A DNA stretch of 64,000 bases. It comes from Daejeonella sp. H1SJ63. Its GTDB lineage: Bacteria; Bacteroidota; Bacteroidia; Sphingobacteriales; Sphingobacteriaceae. Position 1 is the stretch's first letter. Every line of letters starts with the position of its first letter. The notes beneath the pieces were generated by a model, which did no database searches, was not told the origin of the DNA, and saw only the letters and a program-made list of their open reading frames with translations. Location: positions 55,437 through 119,436 of the forward strand of contig NZ_JARKMZ010000035.1 of NCBI RefSeq assembly GCF_029360775.1. Direction: 5' to 3'. The position numbers and the translations under genes were made by a program. This document shows positions 27,715 to 37,188 of the stretch, in pieces.

Positions 27715-30700
27715 ATGCAAGAAGGTATATCAGGAAAAATAGCACATTTTTTCATAAACTCTAAACTTACAATTTTATTGATGTCGGTGCTGATGATCAT
27801 CGGGGTTTACAGCTCATTCCTTATTCCAAGGGAGGAGGAGCCTCAGATCAATGTTCCGATGGCCGATGTGATGGTTGGGTATCCGGGGGCAAGTCCTTCT
27901 GAGATCGAAAGCCGCGTGGTTAAACCACTGGAAAAGATCATTTCCAACATTAAGGGTGTTGAACATGTTCACAGTATGGCCATGAATGGTCAGGCAATGA
28001 TGATTGTTCAATTTTATGTAGGTGAAGATGTTGAGCGTTCATATGTTAAACTTTACGATGAATTGAACAAACACGAGGATTCATTTCCTGCAGGTGTTTA
28101 TAAACCAATTGTAAAGACCCGTTCTATAGATGATGTTCCAATGCTTGGACTGACATTATGGAGTGAAAAATATGATGAATTTCAGCTCAGACAAATTGCT
28201 GAAGAAGTAACTTCAGAGATTGAAAAAATAAAGGATGTAGCTGCAACAAAGGAAATTGGTGGCCGCAACCGTGAAATAAAAGTTGTTTTAGATAAGGATA
28301 AAATGGCTGAGAGCGGCGTTGATCCGCTTGGAATCATGCAAATGATTCAGGCGAATAACGGCAGTTCTCAATCAGGAAGCTTCTCGAGCAAGGATCAGGA
28401 ATATTTAGTGTCTACCGGACAGTTTTTAACTAATTCTGAAGACGTTGAGAACCTGGTTGTTGGGGTAAGTAACAATATGCCAGTTTATTTGAAGCAGGTT
28501 GCAAGTGTGCAGGATGGCCCTTCAAGTCCGAGAAGTTATGTTTCTTTCGGATATGGGAAGTCAAATGAAAGTTATTCTAAAGCTAAATCGGAATATCCTG
28601 CAGTAACAATTTCTATCGGTAAGGTTAAGGGTGCCGATGCAATGAAAATATCTGAAAAGATATTGGAGAAAGTAGAGCATTTAAAGCAAAATATTATTCC
28701 GGATGAAGTTCATTTAGAAGTGACAAGAAACTACGGTGAAACTGCATCTGATAAGGTAGGAGAACTTTTGCTTCACCTGGGTATTGCAATTGTTGCAGTA
28801 ACCTTTCTGGTGATGCTTGCTATGGGATGGAGAGGTGGATTGGTTGTGTTTTTCTCAGTACCTCTGACTTTTGCATTGACCTTATTCAGCTATTATGTTC
28901 TTGATTATACGCTGAATCGCATTACATTATTTGCTTTGGTATTCGTAGTTGGTATTGTTGTGGATGATAGTATCATCATTGCCGAGAATATGCACAGGCA
29001 CTTTAAGATGAAACGCCTTCCGTTTAAACAGGCTGCCATCTTTGCGATAAACGAAGTTGGAAACCCAACTATTCTGGCAACATTTACGGTTATTGCGGCG
29101 ATTCTGCCAATGGCCTTTGTTTCGGGTATGATGGGTCCGTATATGAGCCCGATGCCGATCGGAGCATCCATAGCTATGCTTTTATCTTTGTTTGTAGCAC
29201 TTACAATTACTCCATACCTGGGTTATCATTTATTGAAAGAGAAGGATGAGCAAAAGCATAAGGAAGAGCAGGGACTGGAAACAAGCTTAATTTACAGAGT
29301 TTACAACAAGCTTGAACGTCCTTTATTAGAAAGCTCTCCAAAGCGCCGCTGGATGCTGGGTATCACTTTCTTATTACTGATTGGATCGGTGATGATGTTT
29401 TTTACCAAATCGGTAGTGGTAAAAATGCTTCCATTTGATAATAAGAATGAGTTTCAGGTGGTGATTGATATGCCTGAGGGTACCACGCTGGAAAGAACAG
29501 CTGCAGTAACAAAGGAAATTGCTCAGTACCTTTCTCAAAAACCACAGGTTGTTAATTATCAGAATTATATTGGTACATCCGCCCCGATAACCTTCAACGG
29601 ATTGGTTCGCCATTATGATCTGAGAGGTGGTAGTAATATGGCTGATATTCAGGTAAACCTGCTTCACAAAGAGGACAGGGATCAGCAAAGTCATGATATA
29701 GCCAAAGAGGTCCGTCCTGAGATTCAAAAGATTGCCAAAAAATATGGTGCTAATGTAAAGATCATTGAAGTTCCTCCTGGTCCGCCGGTATTATCAACTC
29801 TGGTTGCAGAGATCTATGGCCCCGATTATGATGAGCAGATTAAGGTTGCAAAGCAGGTAAAAACTATTCTTGAGCAAACCTCGGATATCGTTGATATCGA
29901 CTGGATGGTTGAAGATGCTCAAACGGAGTATCGCCTCGAGGTAGATAAGGAAAAGGCCATGCTGAATGGGGTTGCATCCCAGCAGGTAGTGGGTAATCTG
30001 ACCTATTTGCTTAAAGAGTACCCGGTTTCTCATTTATATGATGAAAGCTCAAATGATCAGGTTGGTATCGTACTATCTCTTGATGATGCGGATAAGTCGA
30101 GCTTACAGGATATTACAAGCCTTAAAGTAAAAGGTGTTCATGGAAACCTGGTTCCTGTGAGTGACCTGGTAAAGGTGGTACGTGATACATTGAACAAGAC
30201 TATTTATCGCAAGGATCAAAAGCGTGTGGTTTATGTAACGGCTGATATGGCAGGTGCATTGGAAAGTCCGGTCTACGCTATTCTTGGGATGAATGAAAAG
30301 CTACAGGAAATCAAATTGCCAAAGGGATATAAGGTGAACGAGTTATATATGGAACAACCTGCTGATGAGAGCGATTTTACAGTAAAGTGGGATGGTGAAT
30401 GGCAGGTAACCCTCGAGGTATTCCGTGATCTTGGTGCTGCATTCCTGGTGGTTATCATCATTATTTACATGCTGATTGTGGGCTGGTTTCAGAATTTCAA
30501 AACCCCAATGGTTATGATGATGGCCATTCCATTATCGCTGATCGGTATCGTGCTTGGGCACTGGGTGCTGGGAGCCTTTTTTACTGCTACCTCATTCATC
30601 GGAATGATTGCATTGGCGGGGGTAATGGTTCGTAACTCGGTATTGCTGATCGACTTCATTGAAATACGTCTGAATGACGGGGTGCCATTAAAACAGGCAA

Positions 30701-30909
30701 TCATTGAGGCAGGAGCTGTGAGAACTACTCCAATCCTGCTAACAACCGGGGCAGTAGTAATTGGAGCTTCAATCATTTTGTTCGACCCAATTTTTCAGGG
30801 TCTGGCAATTTCACTTGTTGCAGGTGCTATTGTATCTACTTTATTAACTCTGATCGTAGTGCCTCTGATCTATTATATCACTGAGAGGAAAAAGTGGGAG
30901 AGTAAATAA
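27715..30909 (+). CDS. RND efflux transporter permease
   Basis: Inner-membrane proton-driven pump, 1064 residues, with 12 predicted helices in two repeats and large periplasmic loops after TM1 and TM7. TM4 contains VVGIVVDDSIIIAENMHRHF with the proton-relay Asp pair as in drug-type (HAE) pumps, unlike the single Asp of CzcA-type metal pumps. The periplasmic part begins IPREEEPQINVP, typical of a less-studied branch found with small PII-like partners. Substrate unknown. The third gene of the operon, followed 40 bases on by the PII-like gene. Confidence 0.92.
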   Translation: MQEGISGKIAHFFINSKLTILLMSVLMIIGVYSSFLIPREEEPQINVPMADVMVGYPGASPSEIESRVVKPLEKIISNIKGVEHVHSMAMNGQAMMIVQFYVGEDVERSYVKLYDELNKHEDSFPAGVYKPIVKTRSIDDVPMLGLTLWSEKYDEFQLRQIAEEVTSEIEKIKDVAATKEIGGRNREIKVVLDKDKMAESGVDPLGIMQMIQANNGSSQSGSFSSKDQEYLVSTGQFLTNSEDVENLVVGVSNNMPVYLKQVASVQDGPSSPRSYVSFGYGKSNESYSKAKSEYPAVTISIGKVKGADAMKISEKILEKVEHLKQNIIPDEVHLEVTRNYGETASDKVGELLLHLGIAIVAVTFLVMLAMGWRGGLVVFFSVPLTFALTLFSYYVLDYTLNRITLFALVFVVGIVVDDSIIIAENMHRHFKMKRLPFKQAAIFAINEVGNPTILATFTVIAAILPMAFVSGMMGPYMSPMPIGASIAMLLSLFVALTITPYLGYHLLKEKDEQKHKEEQGLETSLIYRVYNKLERPLLESSPKRRWMLGITFLLLIGSVMMFFTKSVVVKMLPFDNKNEFQVVIDMPEGTTLERTAAVTKEIAQYLSQKPQVVNYQNYIGTSAPITFNGLVRHYDLRGGSNMADIQVNLLHKEDRDQQSHDIAKEVRPEIQKIAKKYGANVKIIEVPPGPPVLSTLVAEIYGPDYDEQIKVAKQVKTILEQTSDIVDIDWMVEDAQTEYRLEVDKEKAMLNGVASQQVVGNLTYLLKEYPVSHLYDESSNDQVGIVLSLDDADKSSLQDITSLKVKGVHGNLVPVSDLVKVVRDTLNKTIYRKDQKRVVYVTADMAGALESPVYAILGMNEKLQEIKLPKGYKVNELYMEQPADESDFTVKWDGEWQVTLEVFRDLGAAFLVVIIIIYMLIVGWFQNFKTPMVMMMAIPLSLIGIVLGHWVLGAFFTATSFIGMIALAGVMVRNSVLLIDFIEIRLNDGVPLKQAIIEAGAVRTTPILLTTGAVVIGASIILFDPIFQGLAISLVAGAIVSTLLTLIVVPLIYYITERKKWESK

Positions 30910-30949
30910 TTGCCGGGGGATATTGTTTAAAATCATTAATTGAAGAGAT

Positions 30950-31258
30950 ATGAAACTGCTTGTAATTACAGCAATAAAAGAATTTAAAAAAGACATCCTG
31001 CGGATGTTTAAAGAGGCCGGAGTTCAAAATTTCTCTTACAGGGAAGTAACCGGATTTCAGGATAATTCAGAGGATAGGGTTGAACTAAACTGGTTTGCAT
31101 CAGACATGAATGAAAATGAATCGATCTTATTCTATGCTTTTGTTAAAAAGGAAAGTGTTGATTCATTTTTTAATCTGGTGGAGGTGTATAACTCTAAACA
31201 GGGGAATGAATCACACGTTCACCTTGCGGTGTTAAATATTGAAAAGTCAAATAATTAA
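30950..31258 (+). CDS. PII-like small regulatory protein
   Basis: 102 residues, no signal peptide. The pattern MKLLVITAIKEFKKDILRMF, then FSYREVTGF, and a second half ending HVHLAVLNIE resembles the ferredoxin-like fold of PII/CutA-type trimers. PII-like proteins are known to be encoded beside RND efflux genes, so a role in sensing a small ligand or metal and gating the pump is plausible (inference). The family assignment is by fold-like pattern only; no T-loop uridylylation site is evident. Confidence 0.55.
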   Translation: MKLLVITAIKEFKKDILRMFKEAGVQNFSYREVTGFQDNSEDRVELNWFASDMNENESILFYAFVKKESVDSFFNLVEVYNSKQGNESHVHLAVLNIEKSNN

Positions 31259-31264
31259 GAGCAA

Positions 31265-31450
31265 ATGAAAAATCGTATAATAAGAGCAATTGCAGGCAGC
31301 TTTGTATTGCTCAGTATCATTTTAGCTGTATACGTTAATGTAAACTTTCTTTGGTTTACTGCCTTTGTAGGGGCCAATTTATTACAGTCATCCATTACAA
31401 AATGGTGTCTGATGGAAGATATACTGGCTAAATTAGGGGTTAAAGACTAA
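31265..31450 (+). CDS. DUF2892 membrane protein
   Basis: A 61-residue DUF2892 (YgaP C-terminal-like) protein with two hydrophobic segments (about 9-26, 27-45). It has NRIIRAIAGSFVLLS, FTAFVGANLLQSSIT and the conserved C-x-ME (WCLMEDIL) near the end. In other proteins this unit is fused to or placed beside rhodanese and sulfur/metal-stress genes. It starts 6 bases after the PII-like stop and ends the operon before a strong terminator. Confidence 0.8.
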   Translation: MKNRIIRAIAGSFVLLSIILAVYVNVNFLWFTAFVGANLLQSSITKWCLMEDILAKLGVKD

Positions 31451-31456
31451 AAGACT

Positions 31457-31489
31457 AATGCCTGCAGAATCTGAGATTCTGCAGGCATT
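31457..31489. terminator. Bidirectional terminator between efflux operon and msrA
   Basis: A perfect 15-bp stem (31457-31471 with 31475-31489) and a 3-base loop tga. It serves both the plus-strand efflux operon and the convergent msrA gene. Confidence 0.9.
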
Positions 31490-31495
31490 TATTCG

Positions 31496-32023
31496 TTACT
31501 TTAATTTATCCCTGAACTCCCTGACGAACTTGTGAAGTTTAGGCTGAATGACATGTAAACAATAGGGCTTGTGGGCATTGTCGTTATAATAGTTCTGATG
31601 ATATCCTTCTGCTTCATAAAACTCTGAAACCGGTGTAATCTCTGTAACAATCGGATTGTCAAAAACCAGGTCTTTTTCCAGCTGATCAATTATTTTTGCT
31701 GCGGCAGCTTTCTGCTCCTGGTTAACATAAAAAACTACCGAGCGATACTGATTCCCCATATCATTTCCCTGTCTGTTCAGGGTAGTCGGATCATGTGTTT
31801 TAAAAAATACGAGCAGAAGTTCTTCAAATGAGATTTGCTCTGGATCGTAATCTATTTTGATAATCTCGGCATGTCCGGTCTGGCCGGTGCAAATATCTTC
31901 ATAGCTTGGGTTGGCCTTATGTCCGCCCATATAGCCCGAAACAACATTCAGTACCCCCTTCAGATTTTGGAATACGGCTTCTGTACACCAGAAACATCCA
32001 CCGCCAAATATTGCCTGCTCCAT
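31496..32023 (-). CDS. msrA: Peptide methionine sulfoxide reductase MsrA
   Basis: Reduces the S-form of methionine sulfoxide in proteins, 175 residues, cytoplasmic (no signal). The catalytic motif GGGCFWCTEAVF is at 7-18 with Cys10 as nucleophile. GYMGGH and the YHQNYY motif with GHAEIIKIDYDP are present. Resolving cysteines may include the C-terminal Cys in KPYCLHV. It is monocistronic, between terminators at 31457-31489 and 32065-32100. Confidence 0.95.
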   Translation of the reverse strand: MEQAIFGGGCFWCTEAVFQNLKGVLNVVSGYMGGHKANPSYEDICTGQTGHAEIIKIDYDPEQISFEELLLVFFKTHDPTTLNRQGNDMGNQYRSVVFYVNQEQKAAAAKIIDQLEKDLVFDNPIVTEITPVSEFYEAEGYHQNYYNDNAHKPYCLHVIQPKLHKFVREFRDKLK

Positions 32024-32064
32024 ATTGTTGATATTATAAGGTGAAATTAATAAACGCTTTAAAC

Positions 32065-32100
32065 AAAAAGAGGATGTTCCTGTACAGAAATCCTCTTTTT
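32065..32100 (-). terminator. Terminator after the 32118-33173 lipoprotein gene
   Basis: An 11-bp stem (aaaaagaggat at 32065-32075, complement at 32090-32100) with U-rich end on the minus strand. It lies 18 bases after the lipoprotein stop. Confidence 0.8.
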
Positions 32101-32117
32101 ACAATTGCTTTACATGA

Positions 32118-33173
32118 TTACTGATATTGAATATAGCTTGGTCTTGGCTTTAATTTCATGAGCTCAGCCGGAGTCATCAGGCGGTTAGGAGCTTTCTTTA
32201 AATCATTTTTATAGAATAATTTAAATCCGGTGAATTGAACGGGTTCAGAATAAATAAAGTGCCGGTGGGTCCCCATTTTAAGTTCAGGCTCACCCCATCC
32301 ATCCATGTGCATCACAACCTGAACTTCAGGCCTTAGTTTTATGTTTTGATAATTGGTCACCATTTTCTTGGTAAAGCGGTGAACGACTAAAATTTTAGGC
32401 GGTAAATTATTGGTTTTCACCAATTTTGCCAGATAGTCTGATACATAATTGATCTCTGATGCATCATAGGTCCCGATCTTTCTGCCAGGTAGTACTCCGC
32501 CTTTCATTGAGAATTCAGGATCGATACCTAAATGCACATTTGGCATTTTCAGGTATTTTTCAAGTCTGGGTAATTCGTCTCTGATCGTACTTAAAGCAAC
32601 CTGAATATCGAGGAATACAATCATTCCCTTTTTCATTCTTGAAATGGTAAGCACAGAATCAATTTGCTTATCCGGCATTCTGTTCCGGTATTTACCGTCT
32701 TTGCCCGGATCGCCGGCAGCAACTACTGCAATGTAATGAAGGGCAGGCTGTACCGGTGTTGAAGGATCTATTTTTTCCCACTTGGCAACCTCTGCATAAA
32801 GCATTCTGAGCATTTCTTTCGGAGCATATTCTCCAAGAGCTCCCATTTTCTTTGAATAGAGATTTCCATAATAGGTAACTACTCTTTTATATGGAAGTAT
32901 TGCTCCTGGAAGTGGATAAGGCTGCTTTTTTACAGGCCATTTTCCGGTAGTATCTCCATTGGCAAGCTCTTTAAGTTTTTTATTGTAGAGTGCAGTATCG
33001 GTTGGAGCATATTCTGTCTGAGCTACTTCAGTTTCTATTTCTTCAGAAGAAGCGAGGCTTTTTACAGATGGATTTTTGCTTCCGGTTTTACTGTTGGATT
33101 CGCTGCATGCACCCATAAAAACGGCTGAAGCCAGAACTGCAATGCTTGTTAAGAGTAGTTTTCCTTTGATCAT
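32118..33173 (-). CDS. Conserved secreted lipoprotein, possibly TIM-barrel-like
   Basis: 351 residues. Signal with lipobox MGAC (Cys23), a Ser/Glu-rich linker (about 24-55), then a globular domain (about 75-350). Conserved stretches include VTYYGNLYSKKMGALGEY, HYIAVVAAGDPG, HLGIDPEFSMK, the DASEINYVSDYL helix and ILVVHRFTKKMV. The acidic and histidine residues at strand ends hint at a glycoside-hydrolase-like barrel, and similar proteins occur in Actinobacteria, but I cannot name a function. The start lies 51 bases after the methyltransferase stop on the same strand. Confidence 0.75.
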   Translation of the reverse strand: MIKGKLLLTSIAVLASAVFMGACSESNSKTGSKNPSVKSLASSEEIETEVAQTEYAPTDTALYNKKLKELANGDTTGKWPVKKQPYPLPGAILPYKRVVTYYGNLYSKKMGALGEYAPKEMLRMLYAEVAKWEKIDPSTPVQPALHYIAVVAAGDPGKDGKYRNRMPDKQIDSVLTISRMKKGMIVFLDIQVALSTIRDELPRLEKYLKMPNVHLGIDPEFSMKGGVLPGRKIGTYDASEINYVSDYLAKLVKTNNLPPKILVVHRFTKKMVTNYQNIKLRPEVQVVMHMDGWGEPELKMGTHRHFIYSEPVQFTGFKLFYKNDLKKAPNRLMTPAELMKLKPRPSYIQYQ

Positions 33174-33223
33174 TATGGATTATCGGCTGTTTATTTTTTT
33201 TATTTAAGCGCAATAAATTTAGG

Positions 33224-34105
33224 TTAAAATTTACAGAATTTCCCAAAAACTCCCAGTGGTAATTTGTAGCCTGCTGTGGCCTGAAGATACAGCTCTCCTG
33301 TTTCAAGATTTTGTACTCCGGGGAATGAGGATCGGATCAGGTTTTCTACGATTACTGAAGAAAATCCGAGTGAATAGGTATTCAGAATAAGAAAATGCTC
33401 ATCTTCATCCAATAGCTGAACAACATCCTGCATCATTTCCTGAATATTATCTTCAAGTTTCCATTTTTCACCGTTAGGCCCGTGTCCGTATGCAGGCGGA
33501 TCGAGAATAATTCCGTTATATTTCCGGCCTCTCTTCAGTTCTCGTTTTACGAATTTCAAAGCATCTTCAACTGTCCAGCGGATATTGTCCAGTCCGGAAA
33601 GTGTTTGGTTCTCATTGGCCCAGCTTACCACCTGTTTGATCGAATCAACATGGGTGGTTTCTGCTCCTGCTGCACGTGCTGCAAGTGAGGCTCCGCCGGT
33701 ATAGGCAAACAGATTCAGAACTTTGGGCTGCGGGGTCTTAAATCTCTTTACATTTTTTGTGATATAATCCCAGTTTACTGCCTGTTCAGGGAAAATTCCG
33801 AGGTGCTTAAACGAGGTTAAAGCAAGTCTGAACTGAATATTGATATCTCCGTTTGTATAATTGATATGCCATCTGTCGGGAGTCTTCTGATCTTTTTTGA
33901 TCCATTCTCCGGAGGTTGCTGAACGACCTTTGAAGCGAATATGATGACGTTTGGTCCATTCGCTTTCTGCTAATGCCTTGGTCCATACAGCCTGAGGCTC
34001 CGGCCTGATCAGGATCACATTTCCGAAACGCTCCAGCTTTTCAAAATCGCCGCAGTCGATCAGTTCATAATCTTTCCAGTGTTCGGGAGTTAGCAGTTGA
34101 ATCAT
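33224..34105 (-). CDS. Class I SAM-dependent methyltransferase (RlmI/RlmK-like)
   Basis: 293 residues. The SAM site is VLNLFAYTGGASLAARAAGA (about 137-156), then HVDSIKQVVSWANENQ and the catalytic-type motif LDPPAYGHG. This resembles the C-terminal methyltransferase domain of 23S rRNA m5C methyltransferase RlmI and of RlmKL, but without the N-terminal PUA domain. rRNA methylation is the likely role; the target base is unknown. It follows the MlaF gene by 49 bases on the same strand. Confidence 0.82.
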   Translation of the reverse strand: MIQLLTPEHWKDYELIDCGDFEKLERFGNVILIRPEPQAVWTKALAESEWTKRHHIRFKGRSATSGEWIKKDQKTPDRWHINYTNGDINIQFRLALTSFKHLGIFPEQAVNWDYITKNVKRFKTPQPKVLNLFAYTGGASLAARAAGAETTHVDSIKQVVSWANENQTLSGLDNIRWTVEDALKFVKRELKRGRKYNGIILDPPAYGHGPNGEKWKLEDNIQEMMQDVVQLLDEDEHFLILNTYSLGFSSVIVENLIRSSFPGVQNLETGELYLQATAGYKLPLGVFGKFCKF

Positions 34106-34154
34106 TTGTAATGGGTTGTATTCATCAAACGGGTTATTCGCCTGATAAGCTTGG

Positions 34155-34901
34155 TTATTTCTTCAGTGCCTGCATAAATTTGCTGGCGAAGACAAAATCA
34201 TTTAGTTCTTTATTATCGGTCTCTGTAATTTGTTCTTTTGATCCTTCCCACCATTTTTTACCCTCATAAAGGAAAATAATGTTCTCGCCAATACCCATAA
34301 CAGAGTTCATATCGTGAGTTACCACTACAGTTGTGGAGCCATACTCAAGAGTCAGTTCCTGAATAAGTTCATCAATAACAAGTGCAGTTTTTGGGTCAAG
34401 ACCTGAGTTTGGCTCATCCACAAAGAGATATTTTGGATTCATAGCTATCGCCCTTGCGATTCCCACTCTTTTCTTCATTCCCCCTGATAATTCGGCAGGA
34501 AATAATTTATTTTTTCCGGCAAGGTTTACCCTTTCCAGACAGAAATTTACCCTTTCCAGTTTTTCTTTATGGCTTTGATGGGTGAACATATTTAAAGGGA
34601 ACATGATATTATCTTCCACGCTCATAGAATCAAAAAGTGCTGAACCCTGAAATAACATGCCTATTTCTGTTCTGATCTCAATTCTTGACTCAAAGTTCAT
34701 TCTGGTAAAATCTCTGCCATCGTAAATAACAGATCCTTCTTCAGGCTGATGTAAACCGATCATGCATTTCAGAAGTGTAGTTTTTCCTGAGCCTGAACCA
34801 CCAATGATCAGATTGCACTTGCCTTCATAAAATTCTGCCGAAATACCCTGTAATACATGATTTTCACCAAATGTCTTATGGATGTTCTTAACTTCGATCA
34901 T
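34155..34901 (-). CDS. ABC transporter ATPase, MlaF type
   Basis: ATPase of an Mla/MCE-type phospholipid ABC transporter, 248 residues, cytoplasmic face of the inner membrane. Walker A GGSGSGKTT is at 34-42, the signature is LSGGMKKRVGIARAIA, Walker B is YLFVDEPNSGLD, and the H-loop is VVTHDM. The ATG overlaps the TGA of the preceding permease gene (ATGA, 34898-34901), so the two are translationally coupled. No MCE-domain (MlaD) gene follows directly. Confidence 0.92.
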   Translation of the reverse strand: MIEVKNIHKTFGENHVLQGISAEFYEGKCNLIIGGSGSGKTTLLKCMIGLHQPEEGSVIYDGRDFTRMNFESRIEIRTEIGMLFQGSALFDSMSVEDNIMFPLNMFTHQSHKEKLERVNFCLERVNLAGKNKLFPAELSGGMKKRVGIARAIAMNPKYLFVDEPNSGLDPKTALVIDELIQELTLEYGSTTVVVTHDMNSVMGIGENIIFLYEGKKWWEGSKEQITETDNKELNDFVFASKFMQALKK

Positions 34902-35632
34902 AGCATTAACTGGGCAATTACATAGTCAGAAAACAGAATGGCTATACAGCTGATTACCACAGCCTTAGTACTCGATTGTCCCACTTCCAGTGCACCTCCG
35001 CTGGTATAAAATCCCTGATATGCAGAGATTGTGGTTATCAGAAATGCGAATACCACAGCTTTAACCATGGATACTGTTAAAGTAAAGGAATTAAAATCTG
35101 AAGTTATTCCTGTTGTAAATTCCTGTGCAGTAAGGGCTCCGGATGCTGTTCCGGCAATATAACCACCAAAAATGGTCAGGCCGATTGAAATGATCACCAG
35201 TAAGGGAATCATAGTTACGGCCGCAATAATTTTGGGAAGAATCAGATATCCCGGTGAATTGATTCCCATAATTTCCAGTGCATCAATTTGCTCTGTTACC
35301 CTCATTGTCCCGATCTGTGAAGAGATGCTAGAACCAACTTTACCTGCCAATACAATCGAAGAGATTGTAGGACTAAGCTCCAGAACTGAGGAGTCGCGCA
35401 GAATCATTCCGATAACTGATTTCGGGATAAAATCGCTGACCAGCTGAAAAGCGGTTTGTACAGTGGTTACTGCTCCAAGAAAGAGGGAGATTATCGCAAT
35501 GATACCGAGGGAACCAACCCCGATTGATACCATTTCGTGCATGATTTCTTTTCGGTAAATATTCCATTTTTCCGGTCTGCGGAAAGCAGCCTTGAGTAAT
35601 AAAATATATTTACCAAGCGGGTGAAAAATCAT
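34898..35632 (-). CDS. ABC transporter permease, MlaE type
   Basis: Inner-membrane permease of the MlaE family, 244 residues with about five helices. Family segments include VGVGSLGIIAIISLFLGAVTTVQTAFQL, the coupling region SSISSQIGTMRVTEQIDALEIMGI and the C-terminal ISAYQGFYTSGGALEVGQSSTKAVV. With MlaF it should move phospholipids between the membranes to keep outer-membrane asymmetry. It is the first gene of the minus-strand operon and divergent from the SDR gene at 35778. Confidence 0.92.
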   Translation of the reverse strand: MIFHPLGKYILLLKAAFRRPEKWNIYRKEIMHEMVSIGVGSLGIIAIISLFLGAVTTVQTAFQLVSDFIPKSVIGMILRDSSVLELSPTISSIVLAGKVGSSISSQIGTMRVTEQIDALEIMGINSPGYLILPKIIAAVTMIPLLVIISIGLTIFGGYIAGTASGALTAQEFTTGITSDFNSFTLTVSMVKAVVFAFLITTISAYQGFYTSGGALEVGQSSTKAVVISCIAILFSDYVIAQLML

Positions 35633-35777
35633 TTGTTAAAGTTTTCCTAAATATTATGCAATAATACTATAAAATTATCAGCTGAATTGCAGCATGATAA
35701 TTTAACAAAGGTAATGAATTGCGTTCAGGGCATAAATTTAAATAGAGCAGCTTCATACATTTTGCTAATTTTAAGTT

Positions 35778-36479
35778 ATGAATGCAATAGTAAGTGGTGG
35801 AACTAAAGGAATCGGCAGGGCTGCAGTGATGCACCTTGCTGCAATCGGATACAATGTTTCTTTCTGTTCACGAAAGGTAGGAGAAATACAGGAACTTCTT
35901 CTGGAGCTGGAAGAGAAATACCCTCATCTCCGTTTTCATGGAATGAAAGCAGATATGGAGAATATGGCAGAAGTCAGAGACTTCGCTGAATTTGCCTTCA
36001 AATCACAGGGTACAATTGACGTGCTCGTTAATAATGCCGGGCTATATCTTCCTTCAGAACTTTTAAATGAAGGTGATGATAGCCTCGAAAGGCAGATGAA
36101 AGTAAATGTTTATGCTCCTCATTTCCTGAGTAAGTTTTTTGCTTCCCTGATGAAGAAGCAGGGTAAAGGGTACATTTTTAATATATGCTCTGTTGCAAGT
36201 TTGAATCCGGTGCTGAGTGCCGGTTCTTATAGCATCAGTAAAGCGGCATTACTTAGTTTAACAAAGACCCTAAGACAGGAATTAATGTCCTCGGGAATAA
36301 AGGTAACGGCGATAATCCCCGGGTCAACATTAACAGATTCCTGGACAGGTACAGATATTCCATCCGACAGATTTATTCTGGCAGAAGATATCGCCATGAG
36401 TATTGTTTCATGCCTTCAGATGAGTGCTGGAGCTAATATTGAAGAGATCATCATAAGGCCCTTAAAGGGCGATATTTAA
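35778..36479 (+). CDS. Short-chain dehydrogenase/reductase
   Basis: NAD(P)-dependent SDR, 233 residues. The nucleotide-binding glycine motif SGGTKGIGRA (6-15), NNAG, and the catalytic Tyr151/Lys155 in YSISK are present. The arrangement resembles 3-oxoacyl-ACP reductase-like SDRs, but the substrate is not deducible. It stands alone on plus, divergent from the MlaEF operon. Confidence 0.88.
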   Translation: MNAIVSGGTKGIGRAAVMHLAAIGYNVSFCSRKVGEIQELLLELEEKYPHLRFHGMKADMENMAEVRDFAEFAFKSQGTIDVLVNNAGLYLPSELLNEGDDSLERQMKVNVYAPHFLSKFFASLMKKQGKGYIFNICSVASLNPVLSAGSYSISKAALLSLTKTLRQELMSSGIKVTAIIPGSTLTDSWTGTDIPSDRFILAEDIAMSIVSCLQMSAGANIEEIIIRPLKGDI

Positions 36480-36633
36480 GATATTGTTTATCATTTTGGA
36501 TTTCACCGACATTTTAAGGTGCTTTACCGAGAACTTGCGACAACCTACCTATTTGGTATTTAACAGCTGATATTTCCGGTGTAGTTTTGATCAATCAATA
36601 AAACGAAACTGAAGAATATTAAAAGAATAAGAA

Positions 36634-37182
36634 ATGGAAAAGAAACTTCAACGCAACGAACAGGATAAAATGATTGCCGGGGTATGTTCCGGACTTGCAG
36701 AGTATTTTGATGTGGACGTAACCTGGGTCCGTATCGCATTTGTTCTTGCTGTAATGGCGGGTGCTTCAGGCATACTGGCTTATATAGTATTATGGATTGC
36801 GGTTCCTAAAAAACCTTATATACCTGATTATGGTCAGTTCAATGCAGATTATAAAGTGTATGATCAACCTAATCCGGGGTTTACCGGTCAGTATTCAAGA
36901 CCTAAAAAATATGATCACGGCACCGGCCGTTTAATCGCGGGATCAATTTTTATCCTTTTTGGGGCATTTTTTCTACTGAATGAGTTTAATTTAATTCCCG
37001 ACTGGGTTGAATTTCATACACTTTGGCCATTGATATTAATTGCAATGGGGGTATATACTCTTTCTAAATCCTTTCGTGGAGAAGCCGTAAATCAGTCTCA
37101 GGTAAATGATGAACCAAAGGCCTCTGCAACTGATGAAAACAGAGCAGAAGAACAGGCAGATAATGATCAATCTTCAAAATAA
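36634..37182 (+). CDS. PspC domain protein
   Basis: Inner-membrane envelope-stress protein, 182 residues. The PspC domain (about 1-60) has KLQRNEQDKMIAGVCSGLAEYF and one helix; a second hydrophobic block (about 105-145) follows a polar linker. The C-terminal tail is acidic. PspC proteins sense membrane damage. The next gene starts 6 bases downstream and shares the LiaF-like hydrophobic block, indicating a two-gene stress module. Confidence 0.85.
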   Translation: MEKKLQRNEQDKMIAGVCSGLAEYFDVDVTWVRIAFVLAVMAGASGILAYIVLWIAVPKKPYIPDYGQFNADYKVYDQPNPGFTGQYSRPKKYDHGTGRLIAGSIFILFGAFFLLNEFNLIPDWVEFHTLWPLILIAMGVYTLSKSFRGEAVNQSQVNDEPKASATDENRAEEQADNDQSSK

Positions 37183-37188
37183 ACGACT

